Made by a program: the position numbers and the translations under genes. Below are positions 6,960 through 11,067 of a DNA stretch of 11,067 nt, piece after piece. A model generated the notes under the pieces. The model searched no databases. It was not told where the DNA came from and saw nothing but the letters and a program-made list of their open reading frames with translations. The stretch is from positions 1 through 11,067 of the forward strand of contig CALLNA010000168.1 of assembly GCA_938005655.1 (NCBI GenBank). Direction: 5' to 3'. How positions within the stretch are numbered: position 1 is the stretch's first letter; each line of letters begins with the position of its first letter. Source of the DNA: an uncultured Novosphingobium sp. GTDB taxonomy: Bacteria; Pseudomonadota; Alphaproteobacteria; Sphingomonadales; Sphingomonadaceae.

Positions 6960-7051
6960 GCAATCGATCCAGTGGGTACGGCTTGACAGGTGCCGGGACC
7001 ATACGCAGTCACCGGCGGCAAGTCTCCTTGATCCAAAACAAAGGCGAGATC

Positions 7052-8218
7052 GTGGCCCAAGCCGAACTAGTCATCACCCCCGTCTCGAACCAGGCCGAGC
7101 GGGAGGCCTTCGTCGACTTCGGCTATGCGATCAACGCGGACGACCCCAATTACGTGCCCGAGCTGCGCGGCAACGAGCTGGCGAAGTTCACCCCCGGCAA
7201 GAATCCGTTCTTCGAGCACGCGCGCTGCCAGCTCTTCCTCGCCCGGCGCGGCGGCGCGGTGGTCGGGCGCATCTCGGCCCATATCGACGAGCTGGCCCTG
7301 GCCCAGCCGCCCGAGCAGGGCATGGGCCCCGGCACCGGCAACTGGGGGGCGCTGGAGACAAGGGACGAGGCCGTCGCCGCCGCCCTGATCGAGACCGCCG
7401 AGCAATGGCTGCGCGGCCAGGGCATGACCCGCGTCCTCGCGCCGATGACCCTCTCGGTGTGGGAGCAGCCGGGCCTGCTGGTGCGCGGCGGCGACAGCGC
7501 GCCGATGGTGATGATGGGCCACAACTCCCCGCGCTACCGGCCCTGGATCGAAGGGCGCGGCTATGCCCCGGCGAAGTCGCTCTACACCTACGAGCTGGAC
7601 ATCACGAAGGACTTCCCGCCGCTGATCCAGCGCATCGTGGCCTCGGGCGAGAAGAACGCGCGCATCCGGATACGCGAGGTCGAGCTCAAGCAGTTCGACC
7701 GCGACGTCGCGATCATCTGCGACATCCTCAACGACGCCTGGTCGGACAACTGGGGCTTCGTCCCCTTCACCCCGGCCGAGATCGCCTATACCGCCAAGGA
7801 GCTGAAGCCGCTGGTCAAGCCCGACCTGATCCGCATCGCCGAGTACGATGGCGAGCCGGTCGCTTTCATGATGACCCTGCCCGACCTCAACCGGGTCCAG
7901 AAGGCGGTCAACGGCAAGCGCGGCAAGCCCTCCCCCCTCGGCTGGATCAAGCTCGCACTGTGGCTCCGCCGCCCCTATCCCGCCGACATGCGGGTGCCGC
8001 TGATGGGGGTGCGCAAGCCGCTCCAGGCCTCGCGCCTCGCCAGCCAGCTCGCCTTCATGATGATCGAGTACATCCGCCGCGCCTCGGTCTCCCGCTACGG
8101 CGGCAAGCGCGGCGAGATCGGCTGGATCCTCGACGACAACCAGGGGATGAACGCGATCGCCGAGGCGATCGACAGCCGGGTCAACAAGGAATACGTGATC
8201 TATTCCAAACCGCTCTGA
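7052..8218 (+). CDS. GNAT-like acyltransferase family protein (family containing bacterial ceramide synthase; often mislabelled dATP pyrophosphohydrolase)
   Basis: The protein is 388 residues from the GTG at 7052, which has AAGGCGAG (7041-7048) at good spacing; a TTG at 7028 is the alternative start. I recognise the family from its conserved blocks: DPNYVPELRGNELAKF (31-46), NPFFEHARCQLFLARRGGAVVGRISAHID (51-79), GLLVRGGDSAPMVMMGHN (141-158), NDAWSDNWGFVPFT (227-240) and GWILDDNQGMNAIAEAI (357-373). It is a two-lobed GNAT-fold family widespread in alphaproteobacteria. The Caulobacter ceramide synthase bCerS, which N-acylates the sphingoid base, belongs to or near this family. Because sphingomonads make glycosphingolipids instead of classical LPS, a ceramide-synthase role is attractive. 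However, such genomes can carry several paralogues, and no serine palmitoyltransferase gene is nearby here. Family assignment is fairly sure; function is open. The gene is divergent from a fatty acid desaturase gene. Confidence 0.75.
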   Translation: MAQAELVITPVSNQAEREAFVDFGYAINADDPNYVPELRGNELAKFTPGKNPFFEHARCQLFLARRGGAVVGRISAHIDELALAQPPEQGMGPGTGNWGALETRDEAVAAALIETAEQWLRGQGMTRVLAPMTLSVWEQPGLLVRGGDSAPMVMMGHNSPRYRPWIEGRGYAPAKSLYTYELDITKDFPPLIQRIVASGEKNARIRIREVELKQFDRDVAIICDILNDAWSDNWGFVPFTPAEIAYTAKELKPLVKPDLIRIAEYDGEPVAFMMTLPDLNRVQKAVNGKRGKPSPLGWIKLALWLRRPYPADMRVPLMGVRKPLQASRLASQLAFMMIEYIRRASVSRYGGKRGEIGWILDDNQGMNAIAEAIDSRVNKEYVIYSKPL

Positions 8219-8352
8219 GCGGCCCAGGCAACTAAGCGTAAATACATACACGTAGTTTCACGGAGAAATCGGCGGCATCGGCTAGGGTCCCGATTCGAAC
8301 GATCCGCCATGGCTCCCGCCCCGATCATCCCCGGCCGCGGAGGCGCCTGCTG

Positions 8353-9609
8353 ATGCTGCGGCGGATTTCCTGCGAGCAGGTCCGCCGGGGCATGTACGTC
8401 CAGAGCTTCGGCGGCTCGTGGCTCAAGCATCCGTTCTGGCGCGCGCGGTTCCTGCTGGCGACGCCCGAGGACGTCGCCCACGTCCGCCAGTCGGGCGTGC
8501 CCTGGGTGGTGATCGACGAGAGCAAGGGCGCGGCCCTCGAACCGGCCGCGCCGATCGAGACCAGGCGCGAGCCGGCGGCCGAGCCTGTCCGCCGCCCGCT
8601 CCCCCGTCCCGCGCCACGCGTCCCCGCGGGCGAGCAGCCCGAGGACCCGCGCGTCGAGAACCGGCGCCGCGCCGCGGCGGTGGTCTCGCGCTCGAAGAAG
8701 GTCGTGCGCTACGTCTTCGACGGGGCGCGGCTCGGCCAGGCGGTGCGGCTGGCCGAGGTCGTCGCCGTGGTCGACGAGATCTCCGCCGCGATCGCCTTCA
8801 GCCCGCGCACCCTGCTCGGCGTCGTCCAGCTCAAGAACAAGGACGAATACACCTACCTCCACTCGGTCGCGGTCTGCGCGCTGATGGTCTGCGTCGCCCG
8901 GCACATGGAGCTGGACGAGCGCGAGGTGCGCGAGCTGGGCCTCGCCGGCCTGCTCCACGACATCGGCAAGATGGGCATTCCCGAGATCATCCTCAACAAG
9001 GAGGGCCGGCTGACCGAGGACGAGTTCGAGCTGGTCCGCGACCATCCCGAGCACGGCTACAAGCTGCTGATGCAGGCCGACGGCATCGGCGAGGCCGCGC
9101 TCGACGTCTGCCGCCACCACCACGAGAAGATGGACGGCACCGGCTATCCCTTCGGTCTGCCGCCGGAATCGATCACCCTCGCCGCGCGGCTCGGCGCGGT
9201 CTGCGACGTCTATGACGCCGTGACCTCGACCCGCGCCTACAAGGAGGCGTGGGAGCCGCAGCAGGCAATCGGGCGGATGTGGAGCTGGGAAGGCCACTTC
9301 GACCGCAAGCTGCTGTTCACCTTCATGCAGGCGATCGGCCTGTTCCCGGCGGGGATGCTGGTGCGGCTGCGGAGCAACCGCCTGGGGGTGATCCTCGAAA
9401 AGGGCCGCCGCAGCGCCCTGCCCCGCGCCCTGGCCTTCTACGACGCCCGCGAGCGCGCGCTGATCGAGCCCGAGGTGGTCGTCCTGCGCGGCGACCTCGG
9501 CGGCGACCAGGCGGTCTCGCCCGAGGAACCCGGGCTGTGGGGCTTCGCCCCCTGGGAGGAAACCGCCGCGCGGCTGATCCACGGCAAGGGCCTCGACCTG
9601 GCGGCCTGA
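8353..9609 (+). CDS. HD-GYP domain cyclic-di-GMP phosphodiesterase with N-terminal DUF3391
   Basis: HD-GYP proteins hydrolyse cyclic-di-GMP to pGpG or GMP and so lower this second messenger, which controls motility and biofilm formation. This 418-residue protein starts with the DUF3391 block (about 1-60; LRRISCEQVRRGMYVQSFGGSWLKHPFW). A Pro/Arg-rich, probably flexible linker (about 61-110) follows, then a helical HD-GYP domain (about 120-350). Metal and catalytic residues are in place: His170, the LLHDIGKMGIP motif (200-210, His202-Asp203, Lys206), DHPEHG (230-235), HHHEKMDGTGYP (255-266) with an intact GYP at 264-266, and CDVYDAVTSTRAYK (284-297). It should therefore be active. The ~70-residue tail after 350 is not recognisable as a separate domain. 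It has no membrane segments and is predicted cytoplasmic. The start ATG has GGAGG (8339-8343) upstream. The 134-nt gap before it holds a short AT-rich patch (8232-8260) but no promoter I can define. Confidence 0.92.
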   Translation: MLRRISCEQVRRGMYVQSFGGSWLKHPFWRARFLLATPEDVAHVRQSGVPWVVIDESKGAALEPAAPIETRREPAAEPVRRPLPRPAPRVPAGEQPEDPRVENRRRAAAVVSRSKKVVRYVFDGARLGQAVRLAEVVAVVDEISAAIAFSPRTLLGVVQLKNKDEYTYLHSVAVCALMVCVARHMELDEREVRELGLAGLLHDIGKMGIPEIILNKEGRLTEDEFELVRDHPEHGYKLLMQADGIGEAALDVCRHHHEKMDGTGYPFGLPPESITLAARLGAVCDVYDAVTSTRAYKEAWEPQQAIGRMWSWEGHFDRKLLFTFMQAIGLFPAGMLVRLRSNRLGVILEKGRRSALPRALAFYDARERALIEPEVVVLRGDLGGDQAVSPEEPGLWGFAPWEETAARLIHGKGLDLAA

Positions 9610-9648
9610 GCGCCGCCCGCCGTCCCGCCCGGCAGGCCATCACGCCCC

Positions 9649-9734
9649 CGTCGCCCCGGACTTGATCCGGGGCCCCGCTTCTTCTTGCGACGCCGAAAAA
9701 GGGAGCGGGACCCCGGATCAAGTCCGGGGTGACG
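9649..9734. repeat. REP-like double-hairpin repeat element
   Basis: Two 31-nt arms (9649-9679 and 9704-9734) are reverse complements with two mismatches and a 24-nt spacer. Each arm is itself a hairpin: CCCCGGA-cttga-TCCGGGG (9654-9672) and CCCCGGA-tcaag-TCCGGGG (9711-9729). This nested structure is that of paired REP units. Sequences of the form 'ccccggacttgatccgggg' are, from general knowledge, frequent intergenic repeats in sphingomonads and other alphaproteobacteria. It lies 39 nt after the HD-GYP stop, where it may stabilise the mRNA 3' end or cause weak termination, but it has no U-tract. No RAYT transposase gene is in the window. Confidence 0.85.
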
Positions 9735-9778
9735 AACGGTGGGAACGTCCGCTCGATCGGATTGCAAACGGCATAATC

Positions 9779-9814
9779 AAAAAAAGGCCCCCGCCTCGCT
9801 GAGGCAGGGGCCTT
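9779..9814 (-). terminator. Intrinsic terminator on the minus strand (3' end of candidate sRNA)
   Basis: Read on the minus strand, a stem of about 14 bp (AAGGCCCCUGCCUC pairing with GAGGCGGGGGCCUU, loop AGC) is followed directly by a run of seven U (plus-strand A7, 9779-9785). The one non-Watson-Crick pair (9792/9806) is a G-U wobble in the minus-strand RNA but a C-A mismatch in the plus-strand RNA. The plus strand also lacks a U-tract. Both points show that it works on minus-strand transcripts, yet no minus-strand protein gene precedes it. Confidence 0.88.
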
Positions 9815-9868
9815 CCGGGATCGTATCACCAGCCGCTTGGACGGGAGGGGGGGTCTCGGCGGTGACAT
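9779..9868 (-). ncRNA. Candidate small RNA with C-rich (anti-Shine-Dalgarno-like) loop, divergent from phyR
   Basis: The minus-strand terminator at 9779-9814 needs a transcript, and no convincing protein precedes it. About 50 nt upstream of it lies a hairpin: UCACC-GCCG (9865-9857) pairs with CGGC-U-GGUGA (9835-9826), nine pairs with one bulged U. This closes a 21-nt loop (9856-9836) carrying the C-rich run CCCCCCCUCCC. An EcfG-like promoter would start the RNA near 9868, just before this hairpin, giving an RNA of about 90 nt: hairpin, short linker, terminator. Alphaproteobacterial riboregulators such as MmgR/suhB and alpha-r14 expose similar C/U-rich anti-SD motifs. I claim resemblance in design only, not membership. 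Start, expression and targets are inference. Confidence 0.55.
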
Positions 9869-9874
9869 GGGCTA

Positions 9875-9899
9875 AATGCCCCGCCCGGGGCTTGGTTCC
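9875..9899 (-). promoter_or_regulatory. Near-consensus EcfG-type promoter for the candidate sRNA
   Basis: On the minus strand GGAAC (9899-9895) is separated by 16 nt from CATT (9878-9875). The EcfG (general stress sigma factor) consensus is GGAAC-N16/17-CGTT, so this site has one mismatch in the -10 element. It has the same spacing as the perfect site in front of phyR. Transcription would begin near 9868, at the foot of the sRNA hairpin. A single occurrence with a mismatch could arise by chance in GC-rich DNA. Confidence 0.4.
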
Positions 9900-10117
9900 C
9901 GCGCCCGCAAGATTTTTTCAAGAATATGCGCGCGCTGCCTTCGGATGGGCGAGGCGGCGGGCCGGCCGGGCGCTTTTCGGGTTCCCGCGGGCTCGCGACA
10001 GGCGTATGACTGGGGTGCGGAAGGCCGGACTCGGCGCGCCGGCCGATCCGGCCAGCCAACCGTGGCCCGCCCGCTGCACCGACAGGTGCGCCGACGATTG
10101 CAGAACCCACGCTTCGG
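9880..10117. other. Intergenic stretch without a supported gene
   Basis: Between the candidate sRNA promoter and the phyR promoter lie about 220 nt of GC-rich DNA. It contains short palindromes (for example gccccgcccggggc at 9878-9891 and gcaccgacaggtgc at 10076-10089) and an AT-rich patch (gattttttcaagaatat, 9911-9927). The open frames across it on both strands are Arg/Gly/Ala/Pro-rich and match no family I know. None resembles NepR, EcfG or a histidine kinase. I see no gene here. Confidence 0.5.
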
Positions 10118-10142
10118 GGAACCGGAACGCGCCCCGCACGTT
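10118..10142 (+). promoter_or_regulatory. EcfG-dependent promoter of phyR
   Basis: GGAAC (10118-10122), a 16-nt spacer and CGTT (10139-10142) match the EcfG consensus exactly. The site lies 38 nt upstream of the phyR ATG. EcfG is the extracytoplasmic-function sigma factor released when phosphorylated PhyR sequesters the anti-sigma factor NepR. A promoter of this type on phyR means positive feedback, as known for phyR genes in other alphaproteobacteria. Confidence 0.88.
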
Positions 10143-10179
10143 GGCCTTGGCGTCACGCTCGATAAGGGAAGGGGTATAA

Positions 10180-10974
10180 ATGCCACTCGGCGACCAGATC
10201 ACCGCCAATCTGCCTTACCTGCGCCGCTACGCCCGCGCTCTCACCGGCTCCCAGTCCAGCGGCGACGCCTTCGTCCGCGCCACGCTCGAAGCCGCGCTCG
10301 CCGACGATGAGCTGCGCGCCTCGCTGGCCGGCGGCCGCGTCCCCCTGTTCCGCGCCTTCACCACGCTGTGGTCGAGCGCCTGCCTCGAAGTGGCCGGCGG
10401 CCCCGAGCCCGCGGGGGTCCACGAGGCCGCCGCGCAGGAGCGCCTGTCCCACGTCACCCCGCCGAACCGCCAGGCCCTGCTGCTGACCACGATCGAGGAG
10501 TTCTCGCTGGAGGAAGCCGCCGAGATCATGGGCGTCTCGCCCGACGAGGTGGCCGAGCTGGCCAGCGAGGCGATCCGCGAGATCGAGCGCGATTCGGCGA
10601 CCGGCGTGCTGATCATCGAGGACGAGCCGCTGATCTCGATGCAGCTCGAGGACATCGTCCGCTCGCTCGGCCACGAGGTGGTCGGCACGGCGGCGACCCG
10701 GACCCAGGCGCAGCAGGTCATCGCCGAGCAGCGCCCCGGCCTGGTCCTGGCCGACATCCAGCTTGCCGACGGCAGCTCGGGCCTCGACGCGGTCGACGAC
10801 ATCCTCGCCGTGGGCGACCTGCCGGTGATCTTCATCACCGCCTTCCCCGAACGCCTCCTCACCGGCGACCGCCCCGAGCCGACCTATCTCGTGACCAAGC
10901 CCTTCCAGGAAGCCTCGGTCCGCGCCGCGATCAGCCAGGCGCTGTTCTTCGGTTCGAGCCGTCCGGTAAGCTGA
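10180..10974 (+). CDS. phyR: PhyR, anti-anti-sigma response regulator of the general stress response
   Basis: PhyR switches on the alphaproteobacterial general stress response by partner switching: once phosphorylated, its sigma-like domain binds the anti-sigma factor NepR and frees EcfG. The 264-residue protein has the diagnostic reversed layout. An N-terminal EcfG-like domain (about 1-137; sigma2-like LPYLRRYARALTGSQSSGDAFV and sigma4-like LLTTIEEFSLEEAAEIMGVS) is followed by a receiver domain (about 141-260). Receiver residues are intact: acidic Glu147/Asp148 in IIEDEP, phospho-acceptor Asp192 in LADIQLAD, Thr220 in FITAFPERLLTG (the FAT GUY-type variant motif), and Lys240 in VTKPF. The ATG at 10180 follows an extended purine-rich ribosome binding site (aagggaagggg, 10164-10174). 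The gene is transcribed from the EcfG promoter at 10118-10142. nepR, ecfG and the cognate histidine kinase (PhyP/Pak type) are absent from the window, though they may lie beyond the right edge. Confidence 0.96.
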   Translation: MPLGDQITANLPYLRRYARALTGSQSSGDAFVRATLEAALADDELRASLAGGRVPLFRAFTTLWSSACLEVAGGPEPAGVHEAAAQERLSHVTPPNRQALLLTTIEEFSLEEAAEIMGVSPDEVAELASEAIREIERDSATGVLIIEDEPLISMQLEDIVRSLGHEVVGTAATRTQAQQVIAEQRPGLVLADIQLADGSSGLDAVDDILAVGDLPVIFITAFPERLLTGDRPEPTYLVTKPFQEASVRAAISQALFFGSSRPVS

Positions 10975-10979
10975 GGCAG

Positions 10980-11008
10980 GTCAAGCGGGGCGCAAGATTC
11001 CGCTTGAC
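10980..11008. repeat. 9-bp inverted repeat after phyR, overlapping a -35 element
   Basis: gtcaagcgg (10980-10988) and ccgcttgac (11000-11008) are perfect reverse complements around an 11-nt loop. The repeat lies 5 nt after the phyR stop and could form the 3' hairpin of its mRNA, but no U-tract follows. Its right arm contains most of the TTGACA of the next promoter, so it may instead be an operator. Confidence 0.55.
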
Positions 11009-11032
11009 AAAGTGAACCATATGGGTTATGTG
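11004..11032 (+). promoter_or_regulatory. Strong sigma70-type promoter facing out of the window
   Basis: A perfect -35 TTGACA (11004-11009), a 17-nt spacer and TATGTG (11027-11032) make this the best housekeeping promoter in the window. Its spacer and -10 are covered by a palindromic operator-like sequence (11014-11036). An ATG at 11053 could start the next gene, but only five codons (M-S-T-P-P) are present, too few to judge. This suggests a repressible gene or operon to the right of phyR with its own control. Confidence 0.7.
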
Positions 11033-11036
11033 GTTC
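11014..11036. promoter_or_regulatory. Operator-like inverted repeat within the right-edge promoter
   Basis: GAACCA (11014-11019) and TGGTTC (11031-11036) form a perfect inverted repeat with an 11-nt spacer. Inside it, aaccatatgggtt (11015-11027) is a second, imperfect palindrome. Both cover the spacer and -10 of the promoter at 11004-11032, the position used by TetR- or MarR-type repressors. The regulator is not identifiable from this window. Confidence 0.5.
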
Positions 11037-11067
11037 GCCGTCGTCGCGGTGGATGTCAACGCCGCCG

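Noticed and set aside
4777..7002. Very long (741-codon) minus-strand open frame spanning the esterase and desaturase region
   Set aside because: It runs out of frame through the desaturase, whose own frame has all three histidine boxes, and antisense through the esterase, whose own frame has a full catalytic tetrad. The translated product is the Arg/Ala/Gly-rich composition expected of a shadow frame in high-GC DNA.
6983..7011. Perfect TTGACA (6983-6988) upstream of the GNAT-like gene as a sigma70 promoter
   Set aside because: No acceptable -10 occurs at 16-18 nt spacing (the sequence there is cagtca); the only AT-containing patch (catacg) is 11 nt away, too close.
8285..8320. GGTCCCGATTCGAACG resembling the T-arm of a tRNA
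   Set aside because: The T-stem does not pair in either orientation and no D-arm, anticodon arm or acceptor stem can be built around it.
9826..10208. Overlapping open frames on both strands between the HD-GYP gene and phyR as small proteins, including a search for NepR
   Set aside because: Their composition is Arg/Pro/Ala-rich without hydrophobic periodicity. None carries a NepR-like helix motif, and the region is better explained by the sRNA, terminator and promoter signals.
1..11067. Defence system, prophage, CRISPR array, integrative element or biosynthetic cluster
   Set aside because: No nucleases, integrases, transposases, direct-repeat arrays or modular synthases were found. Composition and gene density are uniform, so the window reads as core genome apart from the intergenic signals listed.

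Overview
The window looks like a chromosomal segment of a high-GC alphaproteobacterium, most likely a sphingomonad (Sphingomonadales). This rests on gene content and signals: a class I PHA synthase next to an Ala/Lys/Pro-tailed phasin, an alphaproteobacterial ClpS, the PhyR general-stress regulator behind a textbook EcfG promoter (GGAAC-N16-CGTT), a DUF3391/HD-GYP phosphodiesterase, and a 'ccccggacttgatccgggg' hairpin repeat of a type common in alphaproteobacterial intergenic DNA. No phage, transposase, CRISPR array, tRNA or rRNA was found. Apart from the intergenic signals the region reads as ordinary core genome.

Layout. 1-1505 is a polyhydroxyalkanoate (PHA) module: the 3' end of phaC, a phasin promoter bracketed by a perfect 17-bp inverted repeat that looks like a pair of PhaR operators, the phasin gene, and a strong intrinsic terminator. 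1547-1984 carries clpS (N-degron adaptor of ClpAP), and 2056-2451 a small MAPEG-family membrane protein. 2559-5859 is a probable three-gene operon: lptF and lptG (overlapping ATGA), then an HSL-type alpha/beta hydrolase 23 nt downstream. The hydrolase converges on a minus-strand membrane fatty acid desaturase (5856-6959), and the two stop codons share the palindrome CTAG. Divergent from the desaturase is a GNAT-like protein (7052-8218) of the family that includes the bacterial ceramide synthase. An HD-GYP cyclic-di-GMP phosphodiesterase follows (8353-9609).

9610-10179 has no protein gene I can support but is rich in signals. It contains a double-hairpin REP-like element and, on the minus strand, an intrinsic terminator preceded by a hairpin that exposes a C-rich (anti-Shine-Dalgarno-like) loop, with a near-consensus EcfG promoter at the expected distance. 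I read this as a candidate ~90-nt stress-regulated sRNA transcribed divergently from phyR. phyR itself (10180-10974) has a perfect EcfG promoter. The last 90 nt hold a strong sigma70-type promoter overlaid by inverted repeats, facing out of the window. nepR and ecfG, often close to phyR, are not in the window.

Taken together the genes concern storage granules (phaC, phasin), envelope lipids (LptFG, desaturase, acyltransferase-like protein), protein quality control (ClpS) and signalling (HD-GYP, PhyR). The most novel-looking items are the candidate sRNA opposite phyR and the paired-operator architecture at the phasin promoter.
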